This document shows positions 47,121-58,477 of a stretch of 64,000 nt of DNA, one piece after another (position 1 is the stretch's first letter; every line of letters starts with the position of its first letter). The position numbers and the translations under genes are program-made. Location: contig NC_084886.1 in NCBI RefSeq assembly GCF_958979055.1, positions 3,677,001 to 3,741,000 on the forward strand. The letters run 5' to 3'. Below the pieces are notes generated by a model. That model was not told the DNA's origin and made no database searches. It worked only from the letters and a program-made list of their open reading frames with translations. The stretch is from Alnus glutinosa. Taxonomy: Eukaryota > Streptophyta > Magnoliopsida > Fagales > Betulaceae.

Positions 47121-48960
47121 ATGGAAGTCATTGATGTTGAAGACCAAATCTCTATCTCAATTGATGATGGCGAAATTTCGGATGCCGGGTCTGTAGCCGA
47201 CGAAAGGAGAGCTCCTCGCGAGCAAATCGGGTTCTTTGCTCGGGAAGGATTGTTTCGCATAGGAGAAGGGAGCACGGAGCTTGGATTGTTGAAGAGAGTC
47301 TTTCTATTGGGCATGGGAACGGCTTCTAAGGACACCGACGTTGTGGAAATACATAGGAACACCGGCTCCAGCTTGACAAAGAAAGCAAAGTTGGACTCGT
47401 ATAAGATTTTCTCCGAGGCGGTGGCGAGAAAGTGTGGCGGCAATGCTAACACGAGGTATGCTTGGTATGGCGGTTCGAGGGACGAAATTCTTGGCATTCT
47501 GAAACATGGGTTTAGCCGCTGTGGAACGCCCTTGCATGGTCCGTCGTATGGCGTTGGACTCCATTTGGCTTCTGCGAAATTCGCCATTGACAGGTATTTA
47601 AGCCGGCCTGAAAATACTAAATAATTTAAATGAATTTCTTGTTAAATTGTTATTTCATGGAGGATATATCATACTTCTTATTGCGTACTTCTCGTGCATG
47701 CCCCTGTTCTGATTACAAAGGTGGCCAAATAAAAAGAAATTTTTAGATTTTCAGTCAAAATTTGGGAATAAAGAAAACAATAAAGTGATTAATTTAAGAA
47801 CAGAGCTTTCCTTTATATTAGGTAGAAAATTCTTCCCGTTTATATCTGTTTAAAATACATATAATTCTCACATGCATTTTCTATAAAGAATCACATTTGT
47901 CTAACAAATTAGGCTGCAAGAATTTCCTCAAGAATTTCCAGTATTCACTAGGAAAATGTTCTCTGAAACTGTATTTTCTTTTCCTTTTGTCTTAAAGTTT
48001 CCGAGCAATCAAACAGAGCATTATTTGTTGCGTTACTTAATTATATATGCTTTAATAATTTATATTTCACAGCGCATCTTCCTGTGTGGCCGATGAAGAC
48101 GGGTTAAGACATATTCTGCTATGCCGCGTTATTCTGGGCAACATGGAAGTGGTTTGTCCTGGTTCCAAGCAGTTTCATCCAAGCTCCACGAATTTCGACT
48201 CCGGCGTGGACAATCCCTCGGATCCCAGAAGATACATTGTGTGGAGTGCTTTCATGAATTCCCACATCCTTCCCGCTTTCACCATTACTTTCAGGGCCCC
48301 TGCATGCTTAAATCGTAAGCCAATTCAATGCTGCCTACTACTTTTAAGCGTGTTAGCAATATATATATGATGTTGAATTGAACTCATTTTGGTTGCTTTG
48401 TTAAATTGCTCAGGTTTTCAAAGTGTGCCTGCAAATTTTCCCACACCCAAAACGCCACGGATGTGTATTCCTGCTCTGATATCTGTACTTTCAAGGTCCT
48501 TAAATCCTTCTCAAATGGCTTTGATTGAAAAGAGACATAAAGATTTGCGGGTAAGTGTATCATACGATACATTTTACATGTACATTTTTCTAACATATCT
48601 CATAAATCTCTTTTTTAAATCAATTATTAAATTTGTAGAACCCACAAGTGGGTTCTTACGGGTCCTTCAAGTGAAGTACAAAAAAAATAAAAAATAAATT
48701 ATTATTTATCTTATCATATTGCTCTTCACGTGGGGTCTTTTTTAGGGGTTATGTACTTGTTTTCTTGATTTTTGCTTGTATTTTGTTCACAGAACTTGAA
48801 GATCACGCGAAGACAATTTGTAAATCTACTCAGGGTCACCGCTGGAGACGAGTTGTTAGCTGAAATAGTCAAAACTCACGCACAAGGTGTGTTCTGTGGA
48901 GCCAATTTTTTTATTTTTTTATTTTTTTTTGGGGGGGGGGGCGCGGGGGGTGTATTTTAA
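47121..48960 (+). CDS. SRO family protein (RCD1-like, PARP-like plus RST domains)
   Basis: SIMILAR TO RCD ONE proteins are plant stress regulators that bind transcription factors. Exons are 47121-47593, 48073-48314, 48414-48550 and 48793 to about 48960, giving about 339 residues. It has an acidic N-terminus (EDQISISIDDGEISDAGSVA), a PARP-like domain from about 105 with RYAWYGGSRDEILGILKHGF and GVGLHLASAKFAID, then DGLRHILLCRVILGNMEVVC and PRRYIVWSAFMNSHILPAF. A C-terminal RST domain (PALISVLSRSLNPSQMALIE, then ITRRQFVNLLRVTAGDELLA) follows. There is no WWE domain, so it is the short SRO2/3/5 type. These family members are thought to lack PARP activity. The ATG at 47121 is the first in frame; an AACAG just before it could be an acceptor of an untranslated exon. 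The last residues run into T- and G-homopolymers, so the true 3' end may be an exon further on, using the AAG|GTGTG donor near 48887. Confidence 0.82.
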
Positions 48961-50212
48961 TGAACGTCGTTACCATCCCACTATCACTTTCATGTCAATT
49001 TGTATAGGCAATAATAATTGTCACATCACAGTTTGCTTTTTAAAAGTGTAAAACCTCGATTTGTAAGAAATTTATTATAATAATAAATGTAAGGTTCATA
49101 TAATAAATATAAGAAGACTTTTAGAGGGTAATTTTTGCATTTTTGAGAAAAAAAAAAAAAAGTATTCTGACTTAACATAAAAGATAAAATTAGTCTAGGT
49201 TGTTTTGTGTTTAAAATTATTTATTGATGCTTTCACTTTTTCCTTTTCTTTTTAAGAAAAAAATAACAAATGAGGTGGTATTACGCCTAACTACACTATT
49301 TGCTTAATGGCAAAGATATATTTAAGCATGATTTTCGAAAGTATTTCTATTTTCTTTTATGAATTCTTGTTGGAAAGTACATTTTATGTGCTGGCTGTTT
49401 CAGGAACTTTTGGCAAACTTTTGGAACTCCATTATTCTCTTTACTTTTATATACTTGTATTACACGAGTCAATGACTCATGAGGCAGTTAAGGATTGCCT
49501 TTTTTTTTTTTTTAATCATATGTTAAATGTTATTTTGGTTCAATTCTCCTTCATCTTTACTTAGATGGGTCGCTTTCTTTGTATCAAATGTCACACCAAT
49601 GTAGATGCTTATCAATTTAAGTTGAAATTTTCTCTTTTGTTGTGCAGGTAGATGATGCAGCAAAACACAAAAGAATAATGATTTTCTTACGGCCTTTACA
49701 CAATTTTTACGTAACTCTTTCTCACATTGTGTAGGTATGGGTCTCACATGTGAGACCTACGTGTATAAAACCCACATAACATGAGAGGAGTTGGGTAGGA
49801 GTTGGGTAAGAAGAATTGTGTGAAAATCAATTTTCAATATAAAATAGTAGCAAAGAAAAGATTGTGGCAAACACGTGGGATGACGTTCTTCTACGTTAAA
49901 AAGCAAAGACGTTTTAGTGTAGATTTGGGTTTTGGGTTTAGTTCTTCTTAGTCTAGAGATTTGAATGTACTAGTGTTACTCCTAGCCTCCTTAAAGGATT
50001 TGTTTTGTTTACTTTGATTTTCCAATAGAAAACATCAGACTTTACTACTCTTTTTTCTTTTTCTTTTTTTTCTTTTTTTTTTTCTTTTTTCATTTTTTTT
50101 TTCTGCCATCAATTAAATGTAATTCGAGTTCAGGTTACCTTGGGGGATTCAACATCATTCAGTACCTGGATTCGGTATCCAAAATGGAAAATGTGGGCAA
50201 AGAAAGAAGAAA

Positions 50213-50397
50213 ATGAAAAATGCTTCGTGTACTTAAATTTTTATAAAGGGAGTCTTATTAATTGATGTAGAGCTTAATTATTAGAGATGATTAAAATAAT
50301 TAATAAAAAGAAATGCTACGGGTACCAATAAATAAACTTCACACCATCTTAATAAGGCTCTTTTTATAAAAATTTAAGTACATGTAACATTTCTCAA
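50213..50397. mobile_element. MITE with GAAAAATGCT / AACATTTCTC ends
   Basis: CGTGTACTTAAATTTTTATA with AAGGGAGTCTTATTAA in the left arm faces TTAATAAGGCTC with TTTTTATAAAAATTTAAGTA in the right arm, a long imperfect hairpin around ATTATTAGAGATGATT. The ends belong to the same G(A)GAAATG group as 8180 and 11290. The flanks do not give a perfect duplication. Confidence 0.6.
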
Positions 50398-50438
50398 AGA
50401 AAAGACAAAAGCTTTGGTTTGTGTCATGCCTCTGCAAT

Positions 50439-50610
50439 GAGTAATGCTAGATGTCATACTCATGTCCATTTAAAAATAAGGTGGCTTTTAAAATCACCAT
50501 TGGACTTGTAATTTATCAAAATTGAATTTTGATCACATGGTGATTCTAAAAGGCATATCATTTTTAGAAGGACACAAGAGGGACATGGGTATGACATTTA
50601 GAATTACTCA
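50439..50610. mobile_element. MITE with GAGTAATGCTAGATGTCATA ends
   Basis: GAGTAATGCTAGATGTCATA...CTCATGTCC faces GGACATGGGTATGACATTTAGAATTACTC. TTTTAAAATCACCATTGGAC and its inverse lie inside. Flanks CTCTGCAAT and ATCTGCAAC match at 7 of 9. A relative lies at 55173-55347. Confidence 0.6.
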
Positions 50611-51043
50611 TCTGCAACATTCATCTTGCGTTTTGTGTGCACAAACAGAACGCGAGACTTACTCAAAGACAAATAAGGGATCAGATTACCATGGGGGAGA
50701 TAATTGTATTGTTGCATTATCAATATAGTATAATTTATCACTTGTAGCCTTTTTCTTCATTCAATTAAAAAAATAATTTTAAAAAAAAAGTATAATTTAC
50801 AAATAGATATTTATGCATTTGAATCTCGAAATTGAGAATATAGGAGACTTTTTAGGTTTAAACAAATCCCTCATGAGTCCATAAGTGGCCCAATGGCCCC
50901 TACTTGTCACCCAAAGCAGTTAATTGCTTTTCCAGCTGCATAACAGAGAGAACCAAATCCAATTTAAACTTTGGTCTACAGAAGAAGCTTATATCAGGGC
51001 TCTAAATGTTGGAAAGCATAGGTTTTACCAAAGTGAATGAATT

Positions 51044-54000
51044 TTACCAAGCATTGATCTTTAAGTGCTCGCTACATACCTCTGTATTTTTTATCTTCCA
51101 TCTCTGTAACTCTTCAAAAAGTTCCTTAATGCTGACATGACAAAGACGTGACAATAAAGATTTAACAATTAAATGGAATATTTGTAGTGAAAAGACATAG
51201 GTGTATCTCACATACCTTTGTTCCATACTGATCACCTCATCTTGTAAGACACTCTCCCTTGCAGAGGCTAGAGACGTCTGCAAATTGTGAAAGGCAAGAT
51301 TTAAAGCAAAGAGAAGGAAAGAATCTAACATTTTTTTTTTTTCCAGTTTACTTAAATAAAATAATAATAATAATAAAAAAAAATCAAAATTTGGAAGTCG
51401 GTTGTTGCTTTTTTAATGAAAGCTTTATAGTAAGTAGCTACTACCATTGCACCAAGTTATAAATGTGGTTCTTAAGATGGATACTGTTAATTTGTAGAAT
51501 TTACTGTTCAATCCAAGGTATTTATGTACATATGCATGTATGTCTATACACCCAAAGAATCACAGTAGAGAAGAACAAAATACTATGTATAAGACAGTTT
51601 TTTTCTAGACCGGTTGAAAGAAATCCTTTAATACAGTCTATTAAACTGATATATTCTTTTTTTTTCTTTCTTTTTTCTTGAAATCATTCATCCATTCATA
51701 TCATTGAGGAGAAAAATCTCAGAACAAAACGTTCAGCTATTGTATACAATATCATTAACACACTGAGGGGCTTCCTCTATGTGGACCACTTCACCCATGA
51801 TAGAGAGCGCATTCTTTGCTAGGCTATGAGCTGCTCCAATTTGCCTCTCAACATATGTCCTTAATCTGACAAATTTTATATTCTTTTATTGCTATCTTGT
51901 TCCGTTTGGTTTCTATCATACTTAAGACATCCCCTTATAACCTCAGGTTTTAAAATCATTGTAATCTACTATATGTGACCCAGGGGCGGAGCCAGCCTTC
52001 CAACTTTGGAGGGTGCAGGATTGAAAAAAAAAATTTGGGGGGGAAAATTTGAAAAAATAAAAAAATTTAGGAGTAAATTTTTTTTTTTTTCTTGAGAAAA
52101 CACTGTGTATGTCTGTAATCTGTATCCAGCTAGCAATATCGCCCAGGTTTTAAAAGCCAAAGAAGGTGTTCTGTACCTGTAGGCTATCGTCGTTGCCTGC
52201 TTCCCCTGGATACTCTATATTATTACCTTTATTGTGCAAATTATGGCAAATACAACAACATCAAGAAACAGAGGGTGGGAAACTTAACATGAAAATGCAG
52301 GAAAAAAAAATGATTAATAATAAAATAAGCATTACCTGTGGTTTCATTAACATATCTAATTAATCTTACTATTTGTTCCTGCCAGAATTATGAAGAATGA
52401 TGAGAAGCCGAAGCATAAGCTAGATAAGTAGACAAACAAAGAATAATGCACACCTTTTGTATTGCATTCTGCTGTAACATAGACTGCACCCTGAGAAGAA
52501 CGTAGGTGCCTGTGGAAGGCATAGAATTTATTGACTGTCTGGAAAAAGGGTTGATGAGGCTATTTGGAGCATCCTGAATAGGAAACATGAATGCAATTGT
52601 CAGAAAAGGCATTGCAAGGATGAAGGGTCTTCAAAACTTATAGAAAGCCAATCTGCGACCAATTGGCTTCACGATGAACACGAGTCAACCACCAGACCCA
52701 AACTTCTCCCAATGGTTCTCTACAGAGCAGGATAAGATCTCTGTTTGGGTCAAAAGCTATCGCCTATTGGAGGATATTTCAATTTCTCCAAAGCAGCAGT
52801 AGAGTCTAATTGAACCGACACTACTGGAACCTTAAGTCCAAGAACTTCAGCTCTCTCAGCTGTTGGGAATCGGGCCTCTATACGCAGGCCCAATTCCTTA
52901 GTCAATCACTAGGAGGTTCAACCGAATAAAGCCTAATCAGGATCGGAGCCCAACAATGGGTCTCGATTGCGAATGATAAATCCCGATTGCTAATCCAGTT
53001 CACGCCTTGTTGGACAAGACTCGGTCAACGGGTCGATTTATGTGAAGACTTATCCGCTATTCAATAGGTAAGGGGCTCTGACAATGATTTGACAAGACTT
53101 GCACCATAAAAAGAATTTTTGGACCATACTTTCTCAAGATTCCAAGATACGGATATATCTTATACAACAGCTTATTGTACCTGGGTGTGATCAGACAACC
53201 ATGAGTTTCCTAAATCAAGAGAAAAACGTCATCATAACATTTAAGCATATGCCAAATTTGACAACTTAACCTCCTAACCTAGGTATGGGGGATAGCAGGA
53301 TATGAACAGCATGGCCACTCTTAATGTTCAAACTACTATTATACGCGAATAAGAGAAAGGTAAAGGATCTCTTTTCCAACACTCAAACTTTCTACAATTT
53401 CTTAAGCCTTTTCTCAGTCATATATGACTTAGGCATCTGAACTATCCCTTGCCGGGCCGCTCCGGGAAGCTCCTTTACCTAATTTCCTTTCTTTTGCAGG
53501 ACCTCAAGAGCAAAGGATATCCCCTCAAAATATCCAACCCAAAAACTGTCTCAACATCAGCCATGAAGTTCACGGTAGCATTAGTCAAAACTACATTTTC
53601 CTTATGGTTACCTTGTAATAGCACTGACATGTGATGTAGCTGATAGTAGATATACCAAGAGTACCTTAGGTCTGGAATCTGCAAATTTGATTGTGAACCA
53701 GCCCTTGTTTTGGAAACCCATTTCGTGGAATGCATCCTCTGCTGCATGAGCAATTTAACAAAGCATTTGTTAACAATTGAATGTAAGTAGATGTAAACTA
53801 AACAGAGAGATCATAAACAACACACCAGATGAAAGTTTCCTCTTATCTCTATTTTGAAGATGTAGCAATTGATCGCTGCAAATGATGGGTTTTTATGTTA
53901 AGAAATTCCTTTCAAGACTTCATTATAGCAATAGTAAACTAGTCCACACTATCTGAATCGTTTTGCTCCATCTATAGGAGATCATACCAAAACAAAGTTT

Positions 54001-57000
54001 CGATTATACGTACCCAAGTGCTTCACGAGATTGAACAGGAGATATAGCTGGAGAACTACCAACACGACGAAGATAATGACGCCCATCCTGAAACGATTAG
54101 AAAGTAGATGATAAATATCTGGAAACGTCAGGCAAATTCCTGTAAGCCCAAGTCTGAGTTGCATTTGTAATTAGCACGGGATTTTACCTCCTGCGAGGAT
54201 GTAGATTCTGCTACATTAGAATGATTCAACCTTTCCCCTGACGGTTTCTCTGCTAGAACAGCTAAGTCGTCAAATCCATCATCATCCTGAATCTAAACGT
54301 AAAACAATATTTTTGCATGAGCATGGCAATATGGCATCACTCCATATGCTTATGTTAAGTTTGTTAAACCCATCAAATTCAGTGAAAAGTAAAATAGAAA
54401 GAAAGAGAAAACAGCACACAGACTTAGTTGGGTATTATGCCTACATCCATAAGCAGGGATTAATATACTCACAAGACCAGCCTGCCTTTTCAAATCCTCT
54501 AGATCAAAATTCCATGCACTGATTCCCCGTATGTACTCTCGCTGCAAGGTCAACAGAGGTAATTAGGTAATTGAGATAAAAGTTTAGCAGTAATGAGTTT
54601 TAAAGGCATAACGAAAGAGGGGAAATTATGTCAGCACTATGATAATTGATGCACAATACATATGTTGGGATATAACATAACAATTATAAGAGACATTTGC
54701 TAAATTGGTCCGTGTTTTGAGATTCTGACAAATAGCTCTACGTGGTTTAAAAAATGACTAAACACTCTCTGAATTAAGGGAAAAAAAAAAATAGGTCCTT
54801 GTCATTAGCATTAATCATATTGTGACACATGTCACTTACAATAAAAAATATTTAAAAACTAAATATTAAAATATTTTTTAAACAAAATGAAAATATGGAG
54901 GGGTGGTCGAACCACCTTCAAGGCCATGGAGGTGGTCCAGCCACCTTCTCTAATCAGCCTGAAGGTGGTTGAACCATTCCATAACCAATATTGAGTGTGA
55001 TTCCAAATGACTATAGGATGGTTTAGCCACCTTCTCTAACTCAATGTTGTTGTGTATCACAAGGAATATAAACCTTTGAGATAAACAACATCCTTTGACT
55101 AGGTGGGTTTACAATGTTTAAAGCACCTTTTGAGATTAGGAAATATCATTATTATTTCGATAAGAGTAATACTATAGTGTCTCTTTTGTCATTCTTGTGT
55201 CCATCTAAGAATGATATGACTTTTAAAATAACCATTGAGCTTATGATTGATCACTATTGACTTTTGATTAAGTGGTGATTTTAAAAGTTACATCATTTTT
55301 TGAAGAACACAAGAAGAACATAAGAGTGACTTATAGAATTACTCATTTCGGCGGTCAACACCCCTGTTCCAACTAAAAGCACAAGCCACCATGACAATCT
55401 AACTTGGGAACAAAGAAAAAATAGTACTCCACATGTTATGCAGTTAACTTCTTCTTTGGGAACCTTAAATAATAATTGCCAAAGAAAATGTTACTAATTA
55501 CCTGTGATTCATACATTGCCTTATTGTGCACAAGGTCGGCCTCTTTTTCCTGAACAAAGAAGGCATATCAAAACATGCATGATGCGAATTATGTGTAAGC
55601 GTGTTGATGAGTACTGCATTACTGAAATGAGAATACAGACCCTCAGCATCCTAAAACGTTCACCAAGTGGAGAAAGGCCATCCAGAATAGTCCGAGCCAG
55701 AATTTCATTTGAACGTGCATATTTGAAGAAACGGTGCTTCAAAAGCTTCTCTGCTGTAGGGCGCTTCACTGGATCCTTTACTAAGCAAGCAGCTACAATC
55801 TCTTTAAATGACTGGAAAGGATATCGATGGTCAGTTTCAGGGGAATACATAAAAGCTACTTCCTTCAAAGAAGTTTCAATTAAATGGCAGACACCTTTGA
55901 AAATCTCTTGTCCCTGTGATAGTCAAGACCAGGTGGTGCATTTTGTACGGTCATCAGGAATACCTGCAATGGACAAGAAATTAAACACATAAGATCCCAG
56001 AAAAAGAAGGGATTTCACCAAAAGCAAAAAAAATAAAACAATTAACCAGTTTGAGATGGCTGGCCTGTGCGCAATTCACATTATGCCAATATATGACTCG
56101 GCAGACTCAATCTGCAAAGTTAGGCAGGTTGGCATGTCCAAGTTTCACTTTATCTATGTCCACAGATTTACCTTCATAGGTGGATACTTGGAGAACGGTG
56201 CATGACCATGAGCAAGTTCTAGAGCTGTTATTCCAAATGACCAAATGTCTGCTCTGTTCATATGAAACTCATATAAGAACACATGCGTAATAACTTCGCA
56301 TAGTTTAAATGATAATAAAGATGTCAGTGTTAAATTCAGCACAGTAGTAACTTCAAATCAAGGTCATAATTCAAATTTTTCGAAGGTATCACTTATAGTA
56401 TCATTTTCTTTTTAAAGACTCGTGTGAATATTGAAGCCCACATAGTGCTATTAGGGATACCATAATTTTTACTACAAAATTCTTTACAAACTAACGTGGC
56501 AGTCCATAATTATTAAAATGATTAAACAAAAAATCTGACTTATTAAGCCCAAAACCACACATCATTAACAAGTTGTTGCATTATGTGTGCGCGTATATAA
56601 GAACGTACCATAGGATCAGGATGCATGTTTTATGTTATTAGTCAACATATAATAGAGATTCCCCCCAAACGTACAATAGAACTATATATTAAATGCTAGA
56701 GTTTAGTTATAGATATCCACGATAATTAAGGAGCGGGGAGCTACTGTCCCTGAATCACCCACTCACTTGAAGTCATATCCATGCAATTGCTGCATAACTT
56801 CTGGAGCCATCCTGTGAAAATTAAAAAAGGTGAGATTTTTACAAACACAAGTCGTGCAATAAGTAGTGCTTTGAACAATCCAATAGTAGTGAGATTTGCA
56901 GGGTTCAATTGATCAGCACCAGCATGGAGTTCCAGCAAACGTTTTTCTTGAACGTCGTCTACTACCAGTATCAAACATGCTTGCCACCAACCCAAAGTCT

Positions 57001-57667
57001 GCCAACTTAACTGCTCCTTTTGAATCAACCAATATATTCCCAGCCTGAAGATAATACATAAACAGTAATAACCCAAAATTGAAAGATTACAAGACAAACT
57101 TACAAAACATAATGACAGCTAGCTAGGATTGGATACCTTAATATCTCTATGAATGAGTCCTTGGGCATGAAGATAAGCAAGAGCTTTTATAACTTCGTAC
57201 AACAAGGTGGCGATAACAGGCTGTTCAAAACCATCTGGATAAGCAGATTGCATAATGTAACGACATGATCCGCAGGCCATGTAAGGCATCACAACCCAGA
57301 GGCTGCTGCCAGTTGCGAAAGAGCAATATTGTCTCAGAAGATTTGGATGCTCAATCAAGCTCATAGTTTGTACTTCTTGACGAATGGCGTCCTGTACAAA
57401 CGATCCCAAAAACAAATATAGTACAAACACCATCAACATCCAATGAACCAATATCGATCGGATCGGAGCTCTACATGCAATACAGCGCATGACACATACC
57501 ATGTCACTCTGGCACTTCTCCAGATCGAAAACTTTGACGGCAACGATCTCGTTAAGCGGAATGCAGAGTGCTCTGTACACGGTGGCACTGCCACCTTCAC
57601 CAACCTCTTCGTACAACTTGTAATCCTTTGAACTGGCTGGAAATTTCCTTTGCGCCAAATTTTCCAT
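51044..57667 (-). CDS. STE20/SPS1-type Ser/Thr kinase, BLUS1-like
   Basis: Cytosolic protein kinase of the plant GCK/MAP4K-like group that includes BLUS1 (blue-light stomatal signalling). Clear exons on the minus strand: 57500-57667, 57137-57391, 56920-57044, 56767-56811, 56172-56253, 55895-55963, 55641-55811, 55502-55549, 54473-54541, 54188-54292, 54014-54087, about 53825-53875, 53665-53741, 52454-52573, 52177-52212, 51216-51277 and 51080-51131. The kinase domain is intact: [82 protein letters not shown], and [20 protein letters not shown]. The C-terminal part has [35 protein letters not shown] and a coiled-coil end ([12 protein letters not shown]), as in relatives. Exons between 53400 and 53740 are ambiguous, and the stop at 51044 is reached by reading past a possible donor, so the 3' end is uncertain. 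About 550 residues. Which paralog it is cannot be told. Confidence 0.83.
51668..51862 (-). mobile_element. L1 LINE 3'-end remnant in a kinase intron
   Basis: The minus strand reads [36 protein letters not shown] and stop, then a 3' tail ending in an A/G-rich run. This is the end of an L1 RNase H domain. 5'-truncated and short. Confidence 0.6.
52614..53470. other. Large kinase intron, unclassified content
   Basis: GC content is higher than in most introns here, with a stretch TTGGGAATCGGGCCTCTATA at about 52863 and a GGCCC-bearing partner nearby. It could be an old retroelement piece, but no terminal repeats or protein motifs are visible. A 29-nt stretch at about 53178-53206 with good splice borders is possibly a small exon, but its length would shift the frame. 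Confidence 0.3.
54690..55025. repeat. Intronic repeat with GGTGGTC/CCACC words
   Basis: AAATTGGTCCGTGTTTTGAG at the left and a GC-richer part with GGTGGTCGAACCACC, GGTGGTCCAGCCACC and GGTGGTTGAACCA words. Similar in plan to 33240-34060. Borders are not resolved. Confidence 0.4.
55173..55347. mobile_element. MITE related to 50439-50610, in a kinase intron
   Basis: GAGTAATACTATAGTGTCTC...TTGTGTCC faces GAACACAAGAAGAACA...GTGACTTATAGAATTACTC, with GACTTTTAAAATAACCATTG and its inverse inside. Flanks TTTCG on each side may be the remains of a duplication. Confidence 0.55.
56425..56560. repeat. Partial copy of the ACTACAA-type repeat, in a kinase intron
   Basis: ACCATAATTTTTACTACAAA, AATTCTTTACAAACTAACGT and ATTAAACAAAAAATCTGACT match the left half of the family seen at 17805 and 24487. 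The right arm is missing. Confidence 0.4.
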
Positions 57668-58436
57668 GGTGTTTTTCCTCTATTTTTACGTATCTTCCGC
57701 TGCTCCTATAAATCGACGAAACTTATTTTGTTCAAAATATTGTTATAAACTACAATTTTATACCACAACAATCCAACGATGATGAACATCCTTTGTATTC
57801 ATCATTGTTAAAAAAATAAAAATAATTAAAACTGACACGTCAGTATTAAATGATAAATATAAAATAAAATTATAATTTTTAGTTATAGCGTGCGTACGTG
57901 GAGGGGGCGAAAACACAAAGCGAAAGTGCCATTTGACATGTCCCAATATGTTGTCTAAAAAGTCACACTTCACACAATTTTAATAATAATGTCTCTAATT
58001 TCTCTTCTGTCGTCTCTCTTCCTCGTGAGGCCATTCTTTCATTGTTTGTTTTTACTTTCTTTCTTTCTTTTTTCACCGTTTACGCACCCGATTAGTTAAA
58101 TACAAAAAAAAATTGAACTATCAACCGAAAGGTGTGTATGAAATACTTATATTAACCATATAATAACTAAATAATTAGTTAAAAAGACAACTATAAAAGG
58201 ACTTACGGAGAGAGATGACGATGATGACTGTGTTACAATTAATTTATTAAGGGTGAAAAAAAAGAAAAAGAAAAAAAAAAGATGATGGTAGGTATTTGTA
58301 ACGAATCCCATAGTATAATTTATAGCATTCACTTAATTACAAAATATGAGTTATTGTAAGATTTTTAATACTATATTACTATAAGATTTTTCTTTTATCT
58401 AATTTTCATAGATTTCGTGGATTATGTCCACATAGA
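57668..58436. other. Upstream region of the BLUS1-like kinase
   Basis: Promoter-side DNA of the minus-strand kinase. TCCTATAAATCGAC at about 57695-57710 lies close to the start codon but in the plus-strand sense. No gene was seen. Confidence 0.4.
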
Positions 58437-58477
58437 GTGTTATTAAAGGTACTACAACTTTATTACAAGTTCTTTAT

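Larger units (their letters stand above)
48961..51043. other. Intergenic region SRO to BLUS1-like kinase
   Basis: AT-rich, with pyrimidine runs at 50045-50103. Contains the two MITEs listed separately. An open stretch at 49307-49564 has no family resemblance. Confidence 0.4.

Noticed and set aside
47099-47587. 162-codon minus-strand frame opposite the first SRO exon
   Set aside because: An antisense shadow of a well-supported exon; its composition mirrors the sense codons and no domain is seen.
55504-55992. 162-codon plus-strand frame across kinase exons
   Set aside because: It covers minus-strand kinase exons and introns with good splice sites; no similarity of its own.
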